Source of the DNA: Hymenobacter pini
Lineage (GTDB): Bacteria; Bacteroidota; Bacteroidia; Cytophagales; Hymenobacteraceae
Assembly (NCBI RefSeq): GCF_020421205.1
Contig: NZ_JAIZZH010000006.1
Span: 1-64,000, forward strand
Length of the DNA stretch: 64,000 nucleotides
Reading direction: 5' to 3'
Position numbers and translations under genes: made by a program. Under the pieces are notes generated by a model. The model was not told the origin of the DNA, made no database searches, and saw only the letters and a program-made list of their open reading frames with translations. Below are positions 24,850 to 32,882 of this stretch, in pieces. Numbering within the stretch: the stretch's first letter is position 1; every line of letters begins with the position of its first letter.

Positions 24850-25839
24850 GTGGTACACATCCGCAACATTGCCCTGCCCGATTTTCCGCTCTTACTCGCG
24901 CCCATGGAGGACGTGTCGGACCCGCCGTTCCGGGCCGTGTGCAAGCAGGGTGGGGCCGATTTGATGTACACCGAGTTCATTTCCTCGGAAGGCCTCATCC
25001 GGGCCGCCGCCAAAAGCCGGCAGAAGCTAGACGTGTTCGACTACGAGCGGCCCATCGGCATCCAGCTGTTCGGCTCCGACGTGGAGACGATGGGCGAGTG
25101 TGCCCGCATCAGCACCGAAGCCGGACCCGACCTCATCGACATCAACTACGGCTGCCCCGTGAAGCAGGTGGCCTGCCGGGGCGCCGGCGCGGCCCTGCTG
25201 CGCGACATCCCGAAGATGGTGGAAATGACGGCCGCCGTGGTGCGCAACACCCACCTGCCCGTAACGGTAAAAACCCGTTTGGGCTGGGACGACTCCACCA
25301 AGAACGTGGAGGACGTGGCCGAGCGCCTGCAGGACATTGGCATTGAAGCCCTCACGGTACACGGCCGCACCCGCGTGCAGATGTACAAGGGCGAGGCTGA
25401 CTGGGAGATGATTGGCCGCATCAAGAACAACCCCCGCATCAAAATCCCCATCTTCGGCAACGGCGACATTGACTCGCCCCAGAAGGCGGTGGAGTACAAA
25501 AACCGCTACGGCGTGGACGGCGTGATGATTGGCCGCGCTGCCATTGGCTACCCTTGGATTTTCCGGGAGGTGAAACACTACGCCGCCACCGGCGAGCTAC
25601 TGGCTCCGCCCACTGTGGAGGAGCGGGTGCAGGCCTGCCGCATGCACTTCGAGAAAAGTCTGGAATGGAAGGGCCCGCGGGCCGGCATCTTTGAGATGCG
25701 CCGCCACTACGCGCAGTACTTCCGCGGCTTGGAAGGGGCCCGGCAGTGGCGCACCCGCCTCGTGGACAGCAACGACCCGGCGGAAATCCACGCCATCATG
25801 GACGAAATCATTGCCGCCGAGCCGGTTTTGGTAGGCTAG
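24850..25839 (+). CDS. dusB: tRNA-dihydrouridine synthase (DusB type)
   Basis: A 329-residue FMN enzyme that reduces uridines in the tRNA D-loop using NADPH. It starts at GTG (VHIRNIALP). FMN-binding LLLAPMEDVSDPPFR lies at the N-terminus, catalytic Cys109 is in NYGCPVKQVACRGAGAALL, and HGRTRVQMYKG and GNGDIDSP follow. GVMIGRAAIGYPWIF carries the phosphate-binding loop. It is full length. A TAAATTTG promoter element is close upstream, and a 103-bp palindromic repeat follows. Confidence 0.93.
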   Translation: MVHIRNIALPDFPLLLAPMEDVSDPPFRAVCKQGGADLMYTEFISSEGLIRAAAKSRQKLDVFDYERPIGIQLFGSDVETMGECARISTEAGPDLIDINYGCPVKQVACRGAGAALLRDIPKMVEMTAAVVRNTHLPVTVKTRLGWDDSTKNVEDVAERLQDIGIEALTVHGRTRVQMYKGEADWEMIGRIKNNPRIKIPIFGNGDIDSPQKAVEYKNRYGVDGVMIGRAAIGYPWIFREVKHYAATGELLAPPTVEERVQACRMHFEKSLEWKGPRAGIFEMRRHYAQYFRGLEGARQWRTRLVDSNDPAEIHAIMDEIIAAEPVLVG

Positions 25840-25857
25840 CGCAGTAAGGATTGTCGC

Positions 25858-25960
25858 ACGTCATGCAGAGGCGCAGCCGAAGCATCTCGCCCGTTTCTTT
25901 GTTGGGTTACTGGCTCAACATCAGCAGGCAGGATGCTTCGGCTGCGCCTCTGCATGACGT
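25858..25960. repeat. REP-like palindromic element A
   Basis: Perfect 29-bp inverted arms (25858-25886 and 25932-25960; arm starts ACGTCATGCAGAGGCGCAGC and ends CGAAGCATC) with a 45-nt loop, between dusB and the EamA gene. The arm is related to the inner half-element of repeat B (27026-27055) and to repeat C at 58506, with compensatory differences. It is probably a non-autonomous palindromic repeat mobilised by a RAYT such as the one at 27126. Confidence 0.7.
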
Positions 25961-25990
25961 TCTTATGGTTCCCTTTTTACTCCCACCCGC

Positions 25991-26953
25991 ATGCCCATTG
26001 ACACCCCCGCGCCGGCCGTTACGGCGGCTCCCGAAACGCCGCCGGTAGCGCCGCCCCCGCCCCACCGCATTCCAGCCTCAGCCTGGGGGCTGCTGGTGCT
26101 GCTGGCTACCATCTGGAGCACATCATTTATTCTGATGAAGAAGGGGCTGGCGGTGTTTTCGGCGGTGGAGCTGGGTGCCACCCGCGTAACAGTAGCAGCT
26201 TTGATTTTGCTGCCATTCGCCCTGCGCCATGTGCGGCAGGTGGAGCGCAGCCGCTTTAAGTGGCTACTGCTAAGCGGGGTGATTGGCACCTTGCTACCAG
26301 CCTTCCTGTTTGCCTACGCCGAAACCAAAATGGCCTCGGGGCTGGCTGGGGTGCTCAATGCTCTCACGGTGGCTTTCACCCTGCTAATGGGCGCCCTGTT
26401 TTTCGGGCAGCGCATTACGGGGCTGCGGCTGGCGGGCATTGCGGTGGGGCTACTAGGCACGGTGGTGCTCATTGCCGTGGGTGGCAGCGGGGGCACGGCT
26501 ACGCCCACCGGGGAGGGCAACGCCTGGTACGGGCTCTACATTGTGCTGGCTACCATGGGCTACGGCGTGAGCATCAACATGATCAAGCACCACTTCCAGG
26601 GCATTCCGGCGGTGGCGGTAACGGCGCTGCTGCTCATGCTCATTGGTGGGCCGGCGGTGCTGTACCTGCTGCTGGGTACCGAGTTTCTGTACAAGCTGCA
26701 GCACGTGCCCAGGGCCTGGACGGCCTTTGGCTACATTGCCCTGCTGGCCACTATGAGCACGGCCGTGGCTATGGTACTGTTCAATAAGCTCATTCAGCAG
26801 TCTACGGCCTTGTTTGCTTCCTCCAATACCTACCTCGTGCCCGTTATGGCGCTGGCCTGGGGCGTGCTGGACGGGGAAGTTATCAATGGCTGGCACCTGC
26901 TGGGCATGGGCATCATTCTGCTCAGCGTGTTCATCATCAACCGGGCGAAGTAG
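25991..26953 (+). CDS. EamA/DMT-family permease
   Basis: A 320-residue inner-membrane transporter with about ten helices and two EamA repeats (about 28-165 and 185-318). It starts MPIDTPAPAVTAAPETPPVA, a Pro/Ala-rich cytosolic tail. Hallmarks are IWSTSFILMKKGL in helix 1, ASGLAGVLNALTVAFTLL and SSNTYLVPVMALAWGVLDGE. Family members export amino acids or metabolites; the substrate cannot be read from sequence. It is flanked on both sides by palindromic repeats. Confidence 0.88.
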   Translation: MPIDTPAPAVTAAPETPPVAPPPPHRIPASAWGLLVLLATIWSTSFILMKKGLAVFSAVELGATRVTVAALILLPFALRHVRQVERSRFKWLLLSGVIGTLLPAFLFAYAETKMASGLAGVLNALTVAFTLLMGALFFGQRITGLRLAGIAVGLLGTVVLIAVGGSGGTATPTGEGNAWYGLYIVLATMGYGVSINMIKHHFQGIPAVAVTALLLMLIGGPAVLYLLLGTEFLYKLQHVPRAWTAFGYIALLATMSTAVAMVLFNKLIQQSTALFASSNTYLVPVMALAWGVLDGEVINGWHLLGMGIILLSVFIINRAK

Positions 26954-26970
26954 TACTTGGGGAATGGGAT

Positions 26971-27123
26971 AGAACGTCATTCCGAGCTTGCGAGGAATCT
27001 CGCGTACTGATGTTGCCAACCTATCCGTCATGCTGAGCGAAGTCGAAGCATCTCTACCGCTTCGTTGAATAACTATCCCAACGTCAGCACGCGAGATTCC
27101 TCGCAAGCTCGGAATGACGTTCT
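26971..27123. repeat. REP-like palindromic element B abutting the RAYT gene
   Basis: Perfect 35-bp arms (26971-27005 AGAACGTCATTCCGAGCTTG... and 27089-27123) around an 83-nt centre. The centre contains a half-copy of the element-A arm (CGTCATGCTGAG then CGAAGCATCTC, about 27026-27055). The right arm ends 2 nt before the stop codon of the REP-associated transposase gene. This nesting and the gene proximity are typical of REP/BIME-type elements and their RAYT. Confidence 0.75.
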
Positions 27124-27125
27124 TT

Positions 27126-27719
27126 CTAGTCCATCACCTTCAACAAAACCCTCTCACCCCGCAAAAACACGTACGGCCATTCCTGGAACCGCTTGGGCAA
27201 ACCCAGGCGCTGCGGATGAGCCAACAAATACCTCTGCATGCGGGACTGTTCTTCGGCGTCCAGCACGGGCAGCTCATGGAAGCCGGTTTGCCAGAAGTCG
27301 GCCTCGGGCGGAAGTTGGCCGCGCAGCAGGCGGCGGGCCTGGGTGGCGGTGCGCTGGTGCAATAGTTCCACGGCTTTGTAGAGCGAAAGGCCCGAGCCGG
27401 CCGGCAGGCGCAATATGGCGTGCAGGTGGTTGGGCAGCAGCACGAAGCACGGCACTTGCAGCCCCTGTTCCTCCAGCATCAGCAGCTCTCCGGCTACCAT
27501 TTCGGCCAGCTTTTCCCGTTCCAGGTACACTGGCCCCACCGTGCGGGCATCCAGCAAGGCGTCGAAACCGGCAAAGAACTGCTTAGCGGCGCGGCGGTGC
27601 GCCTCCGGAGAGTCGGCGGTTTGCTGGGCGGCTACGCGCCGGGCGTGCAGCTCCCGGCCGGCCCGCGCCGGGATGGAGCCGGCCAGGCGCAGGGTGAGCA
27701 GGATGGTTTCAGTTGACAT
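27126..27719 (-). CDS. REP-associated tyrosine transposase (RAYT, Y1_Tnp/IS200-like)
   Basis: A 197-residue single-strand DNA transposase with start chosen at MSTETILLTL; a longer GTG frame would overlap the next gene and is not conserved-looking. The HUH motif is in FVLLPNHLHAILRLP (His98, His100). The catalytic Tyr is probably Tyr164 in MQRYLLAHPQRLGL, which matches the Y-x3-[NH]P-x3-GL motif of the family. RAYTs are single-copy domesticated relatives of IS200/IS605 transposases that cut and join REP hairpins. The adjacent 153-bp palindrome and the related repeats at 25858 and 58506 are likely substrates. No IS ends or accessory gene are seen. Confidence 0.85.
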   Translation of the reverse strand: MSTETILLTLRLAGSIPARAGRELHARRVAAQQTADSPEAHRRAAKQFFAGFDALLDARTVGPVYLEREKLAEMVAGELLMLEEQGLQVPCFVLLPNHLHAILRLPAGSGLSLYKAVELLHQRTATQARRLLRGQLPPEADFWQTGFHELPVLDAEEQSRMQRYLLAHPQRLGLPKRFQEWPYVFLRGERVLLKVMD

Positions 27720-27787
27720 ACTGTTCTGGTGAGGGTTCCCGCAGAGGATGCAGAAAGTTTCGCAGAGGAGCGCAGAGTTGTTCTGAA

Positions 27788-30700
27788 TTAGGCCGGGCGC
27801 AGCACCCCATTCAACTCCACCACTTCTCCACGTTCCAGCAGCCCAACCAATGCAGGTTCCAACTGCTGCCGCATATCGTCGCTGAGGCGACTGAAGCCCA
27901 GCAGGCGCACAGCGGGCAGAAACACGGCTTCCCGGGGCAGGGCAAAACTCTGCTCCACCACCGTGCGCAGGGCCAGGGCTAGTTCTTCGGGTGCCACGAA
28001 GGTGAGCTTGCGGGAAATGGCCGGCAGTTGGCTTCGGTCGCGCAGGGGCGGCTGTTGCATAGTGTTGTCCCACAGAAAATCACCTTGCTGGCGCAGGTGG
28101 CGCAGGTTGGAAGCCAGCAGGGCCGCGTCGCGGCCGGTTTTGCGCATACGGGCTCCTACCTGCGTGGCCCCGCTGGCCTGGGCCAGGCGGCGGGTGGCCT
28201 CATCCAGATGAATCGGGCTTTCGATGCGTACAATCTGGGTGAGCCAGTTGGCGAGCTGGCCCAGGCTGTGCTGATGCAGCTCGCGGTGCCCCACGGCAGC
28301 CGGCAGCTGAGCCACCTGGTAGGGTACCACCGCCGGGTTGCTATCGGGCGCGGCGGGTTCTTCGCGCTCCAGCGTAGCGGGCTCGGGTAGCAGCTCCTCT
28401 TCCACCTCGTCGGGCTCGTCGAGGGCGGCCAGGCGGCGGGCTTCTTTGATGGCCTGCACCGCCCGTTCGGTTTCGCGCGCCGGGTCCCGAAACCAGTCGG
28501 TGCTCCAGATGCGGTGCAGGCGCCAGCCTACGGCCTCCAGCACTTGCTGACGCAGCCGGTCCCGGTCCCGGGCCGAGCGGGCCGAGTGGTACATGGCCCC
28601 GTCGCACTCAATGCCCAGCACGTAGCGGCCCGGCTGGTCGGGGTCCACCACGGCCAGGTCGATGTAGAACCCTTGGCTGCCAATTTGTGGGCGCAGTTGG
28701 TAGCCCCGGGCCGTGAGGGCGCGGTATACCGCCTCCTCGAAGGGTGAATCCATGTTGCGGCCGGTTTCCTCATTTTGGTTGAGGCGGCCGTGCTGGGCAA
28801 AGTTCAGGAAGGTTTTCAGCGCGGCCACGCCCCGGGCGCGGGTCCGGCTCAGGTCCAGGTCGTCGGCCGTGAGGTTGGTAAAAACTTCACAACGCTGCTT
28901 GGCGCGGGTAATCAGCACGTTGAGGCGCCGCTCCCCCCCTTCCCCGTTCAGCGGTCCGAAGCTCATACTCAGGTAGCCCTCTTTGGTACGGCCGTAGCCG
29001 ATGCTGATGAGAATCACGTCCCGCTCGTCGCCCTGCACATTTTCCAGGTTCTTGATAAAGAAAGGCTCGTGGCGGTGCGCGGCAAAGAACGCCTCCGTTT
29101 CGGGGTGCTGGCGGCGTAACACTTCCAGCGCATCCTGAATGGCCTGGCGCTGCACCGTACTAAAAGCCACCACCCCCAGCGTGAGCCGGGGCGTGGTGCG
29201 GGCATGATGCAGCACCGCCTCGGCCACCGCCCGGGCCTCCTGCGGATTGGTACGCGTGGTGCCCCGCTCGTAGTAGGTTTCGGGCAGATGATGGTACACC
29301 AGGCCCAACTGACCCTGGCCGCCAGGGCTCGGGAAAATCACCAGCTTGTCTTCGTAAAACAGGTGGTTGGAAGCGGCAATCAGCGACTGGTGCAGGCTGC
29401 GGTAGTGCCAGCGCAGCATCCGTTCGGGCATCTGCCGGGCCTTGCACAGCTCCAGGATGCTCTGGATGTCGGCCGTCACGTTTTCCTCGTCGGCGGCCTC
29501 GCCGGTGCCGGTCAGCGAGTCGAAAAACGAGGTGGGCGGCAGCTGCTTGGAGTCGCCGACTACCACCAGCTTCCGGCCCCGGGCCACGGCCCCCAGCGCG
29601 TCCACCGGCTTCACCTGCGAGGCTTCATCGAACACCACCAGGTCGAACTCCACCGCGCCGGGCGGCAGAAAGCTGGCTACCGACAGCGGCGACATCATAA
29701 ACACCGGCTTGATGGCCTGCACCACCCGCCCGGCCCGCTGCATGAGCTGACGAATGGGCAGGTGGCGGGTTTTCTTGGCAAACTCGTTTTTGAGGATGCT
29801 CATTTGGCCGCCGGCCTGGGCGTGCGGCAGCCCCTCGTGGTGGCGGCGCATCGCCCGGATGCGGTTGTGGTAGAGCGAATCCTGGTCGGCTTGGCGGAAG
29901 CGGGCGGCCAGCTCCTCGTGGCTAGCCCGCTCGAACTGCCGCAGCGCTGGGTGCTGCTCGTGGGCCTGGCGCTGGAGGTATTCCAGCCAGGTTTGGCGCA
30001 CTGCGGCCGCCAGGAAGTGCGGAGCATGCGGCCAGCTTTCGGCCAGCAGCAACAGCTCCGGCAGCTGCTCCTGCTGCACAGTGGCGGCCACGTTGTTCCA
30101 CTCTGTCGTCAGGTGCAGGGCGGGCACGTCGGCCGCCCAGGCGGCCAGGGTTTTCTGCTGAGCGTCGAAAGACTGAAACTGCAACCGCCCATCAGGCCCA
30201 AAGCGGCGGGCCTCGTTAAGCTGCAGAGCATCGACGACGGCCTGGAGGGCGGCACGGTGCTGCGTGAGGGCGGTTTCGAGGGAAGCCCCCCCCCCGGCGA
30301 GGCTGTGCGGGTGTGCCTCACCCCCCGGTTCCCGGTGAAATGCCTGCTGCATATCTCCCGTCGTAGAGGAGGCCGATGCTTGATTGTTAGCCAGATACGT
30401 CAGCAGCTCCTTCGGCAATTCGCCGCGGCTGATGCGCTGATGGGTCAGGATCAGGTATTCCTGCGTTTTGGTCAATGCCGGCCAGTTGGAGCGCAGCCCT
30501 TGCCAGGCAGAACCGAATAGGGCACCTGCCCAGGTGGTGGCTTCGGTCAGGGTTTGCTGGTGGCGAGCGGCGTCATAGATGGCGTCGATAACGGGTAGCA
30601 GTTCGGCGGCATCCTTGGGCAGGGGGCCACGCCACAGGCTTTGCAGGCGCTGCCGGGCGCGGCGGTAGTCGCCGCTCAGGAATTTCCACCATTTGTTGCC

Positions 30701-32746
30701 GTAGGAGAGCAAGGCGGCACGCTCCGCGAATAGCGGCTGGTTCCAGGCTTCGGGCAGCAAGGTGGCGTCGTGCTGCTGGTGCAGCGCCGCGTAAGCAGTC
30801 CCGGCATGCAGAACTTCGTTTAGGCGGCTGGCTTGCTGAACCCACGCTGGGTCGGCCACGGCCACGCCAGCCAAGGGCGGGGCCAGCTGGGCGTGGCGGG
30901 CGGCGGGCAGGAGCCGCTCGGCGGCGGCCCGGTCGGGCGGGGCAGCCACACCCAGCTGCGCCGCCACCGCTTCTGCCTGCGCTTGCAGCGCCTGCACGGC
31001 GGCCTGAGCAGCTGTGAACTGGGCGGTGAGGCTGGACTGGTCGGCGGGCAACACCACTGTCCGCTCGCTCCCCCAAAAAAGCAACGATTTGGGCGCGCCG
31101 GTTTTTTGCAAGGTGGCTTGCAGGCGGGCAGCCAGGGCTTCGGCGTGGGCCGCGTCGGCGTCGGTCCAGGCGGCCAGGTTGGGGAAAGCCAGGCGCGGCA
31201 GCTCCACCGCACCACGTTCTACGGTCAGGCGCAGCAGCTCGCCGGCCACTTGCTGGGCCGTGCGGCGGCTGCGGCCAATGGGCACATTTACGGCCAGGGC
31301 GTAGTCGTTGAGGGTTTGGCGGTAGCGGGGTAGCTGGGCTATCTGCTCGTCCAGCACGGTGGATGCGCTGGGCCGGCCCAGGGCCAGGGTGTGGCGCAGC
31401 TCGTCGTGAAGGGTTTTCTTGTTGGCTTTGTTGCTGTGCAGCTCCAGGCAGGCGGCGCCCAGGCCCAGCGCGTCGAGGCGGCGCTTTACCACCTCCAATG
31501 CGGCCATTTTCTCGGCCACGAACAGCACCTTTTTCCCCGCCCCGATGGCCTCGGCCAGCAGGTTGGCAATGGTCTGCGACTTGCCGGTACCGGGTGGCCC
31601 CTGAATTACGAGGTTGCGGCCTTCCTGCACGGCCAGCAGCGCCAGCAGCTGCGACGAGTCGGCGTCGAGCACCTGGTGCAGCTCGTGGGCCGGGCTTTCG
31701 GTATCCAGAAACGCCTGCTCGCTCATGCTTGGCGCGGCGTCATCGAAGCCGGTTTCCTGGTCGAGCAGGGCGCGAATGGCCGGATGGTCGAGCAGCGTGG
31801 AGGTACCGGTGGCCGAGGCGGGCCAGGTGGCCGGGTCCAGGTCCCGGTAGAGCATCAGCTTGCTGAACGAGAAAAAGCTCAACGCAATGGCATTGGCCTC
31901 CACGGCCCAGCGGCGGCGGCCGCCCAGGGCCTCACGCACGGCGGCAAAGTACTCCGACAGGGGCTGGTTGTCGGGGTCGGGCAGGGGCAGGCTGATACCG
32001 AAATCCGCTTTCAAACGGGCCTGCAGGCTGAGGTTGCCTTCCACCTCGGCCCCGGAGTGCGTGAGCTTAAATCGCTCGGCCACGGTGCCGCGCTCCAGCA
32101 CTACCGGCACCAGCACCAGCGGGGCCTGGCGCGGCTCCGCACTGTTTTCGGCCTCGTACCAGCTGAGCTGGCCGAGCGCCAGGTACAGGATATTGACGCC
32201 GGTTTCTTCCAGACTGGTGCGGGCGGTGTAGTAAGTATTGAGCAGCCGCGTTTCCAGCTTGGCCAGCGGCTCGGCCGTTTGCAGTCTGTTGTCGGTTAAC
32301 AAGGCCTGCTGCTCGGCCTCGGAAAGCGCTGCGGGCGGATGCTCCTCCAGGTAGTCTTCCAGCGGCGAGTGGGCTTCGGCGGCAGCGGCATCCTGAACGT
32401 CAACCAACTCATCTTCCGGCACCTGCTCCACTCCAGACCCAACGTCACTCGTCTTCGTTGCCAAGGCCAGCGCCGGCCCCGGAACTTCGGCAGCCGTTTC
32501 AGCTTCGGTATTCTTTTTCCAGTGCGGCTCCGGCGCGGCGGAGAAGTACATGGTTTTACCCTGACGCACCAGAATATCGAGCACCTGCGCCGATTCTTCG
32601 CGCACTACCGCCACGCCCTGGGCTTTCGATAAGCGGAAATTCAGCAGCGGGTTGCGCAGGCCCAGATCCAGCAGTTCCTGGCGGGAAGCGTCGAGGCGGG
32701 TAGTAAGAGTAGCAGCAACTGCGGATGAATCGGTACCGGATTCCAT
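27788..32746 (-). CDS. DUF4011 - SF1 helicase - Vsr/DUF559-like endonuclease - DUF3320 protein
   Basis: A 1652-residue multidomain protein (start MESGTDSSAV; a Met 14 codons upstream is possible). The order is: N-terminal DUF4011 (RQELLDLGLRNPLLNFRL); superfamily-1 helicase with Walker A QGPPGTGKSQT at about 380-390, Walker B FDEASQ at about 1040, VVGDSKQLPPTSF, and a C-terminal helicase half with VQGDERDVILISIGYG and NVLITRAK; a PD-(D/E)XK/Vsr-like nuclease at about 1340-1410 (GIECDGAMYH, RDRLRQQVLEAVGW, HRIWSTDWF); and DUF3320 near the C-terminus. This architecture matches what I recall as the single-gene phage-defence factor Hhe. The neighbouring RAYT and repeats suggest a plastic region. 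Confidence 0.88.
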   Translation of the reverse strand: MESGTDSSAVAATLTTRLDASRQELLDLGLRNPLLNFRLSKAQGVAVVREESAQVLDILVRQGKTMYFSAAPEPHWKKNTEAETAAEVPGPALALATKTSDVGSGVEQVPEDELVDVQDAAAAEAHSPLEDYLEEHPPAALSEAEQQALLTDNRLQTAEPLAKLETRLLNTYYTARTSLEETGVNILYLALGQLSWYEAENSAEPRQAPLVLVPVVLERGTVAERFKLTHSGAEVEGNLSLQARLKADFGISLPLPDPDNQPLSEYFAAVREALGGRRRWAVEANAIALSFFSFSKLMLYRDLDPATWPASATGTSTLLDHPAIRALLDQETGFDDAAPSMSEQAFLDTESPAHELHQVLDADSSQLLALLAVQEGRNLVIQGPPGTGKSQTIANLLAEAIGAGKKVLFVAEKMAALEVVKRRLDALGLGAACLELHSNKANKKTLHDELRHTLALGRPSASTVLDEQIAQLPRYRQTLNDYALAVNVPIGRSRRTAQQVAGELLRLTVERGAVELPRLAFPNLAAWTDADAAHAEALAARLQATLQKTGAPKSLLFWGSERTVVLPADQSSLTAQFTAAQAAVQALQAQAEAVAAQLGVAAPPDRAAAERLLPAARHAQLAPPLAGVAVADPAWVQQASRLNEVLHAGTAYAALHQQHDATLLPEAWNQPLFAERAALLSYGNKWWKFLSGDYRRARQRLQSLWRGPLPKDAAELLPVIDAIYDAARHQQTLTEATTWAGALFGSAWQGLRSNWPALTKTQEYLILTHQRISRGELPKELLTYLANNQASASSTTGDMQQAFHREPGGEAHPHSLAGGGASLETALTQHRAALQAVVDALQLNEARRFGPDGRLQFQSFDAQQKTLAAWAADVPALHLTTEWNNVAATVQQEQLPELLLLAESWPHAPHFLAAAVRQTWLEYLQRQAHEQHPALRQFERASHEELAARFRQADQDSLYHNRIRAMRRHHEGLPHAQAGGQMSILKNEFAKKTRHLPIRQLMQRAGRVVQAIKPVFMMSPLSVASFLPPGAVEFDLVVFDEASQVKPVDALGAVARGRKLVVVGDSKQLPPTSFFDSLTGTGEAADEENVTADIQSILELCKARQMPERMLRWHYRSLHQSLIAASNHLFYEDKLVIFPSPGGQGQLGLVYHHLPETYYERGTTRTNPQEARAVAEAVLHHARTTPRLTLGVVAFSTVQRQAIQDALEVLRRQHPETEAFFAAHRHEPFFIKNLENVQGDERDVILISIGYGRTKEGYLSMSFGPLNGEGGERRLNVLITRAKQRCEVFTNLTADDLDLSRTRARGVAALKTFLNFAQHGRLNQNEETGRNMDSPFEEAVYRALTARGYQLRPQIGSQGFYIDLAVVDPDQPGRYVLGIECDGAMYHSARSARDRDRLRQQVLEAVGWRLHRIWSTDWFRDPARETERAVQAIKEARRLAALDEPDEVEEELLPEPATLEREEPAAPDSNPAVVPYQVAQLPAAVGHRELHQHSLGQLANWLTQIVRIESPIHLDEATRRLAQASGATQVGARMRKTGRDAALLASNLRHLRQQGDFLWDNTMQQPPLRDRSQLPAISRKLTFVAPEELALALRTVVEQSFALPREAVFLPAVRLLGFSRLSDDMRQQLEPALVGLLERGEVVELNGVLRPA

Positions 32747-32821
32747 ACTAACAGAAGAATAGACGAGGCAGTAAGCGCCCCTTATCAAGTATAAGGTGCA
32801 GCGCCTACCTCTGCAAGAAAA

Positions 32822-32863
32822 AGCCCGGCACCCCGACGACTGGCGTGTCGGGCGTGCCGGGCT
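32822..32863 (-). terminator. Intrinsic terminator of the amino-acid permease gene
   Basis: On the minus strand an 18-bp stem with one mismatch (32846-32863 with 32822-32839, AGCCCGGCAC arm) is followed by TTTTTCTTGC. It ends the permease transcript before the helicase gene's upstream region. Confidence 0.7.
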
Positions 32864-32882
32864 ACTCTAAAGGCGTCGGGTG

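Noticed and set aside
27720-28073. N-terminal extension of the RAYT to a GTG at 28073
   Set aside because: It would overlap the 3' end of the DUF4011 gene by almost 290 bp, and the residues are not RAYT-like; the ATG at 27719 gives the normal family length.
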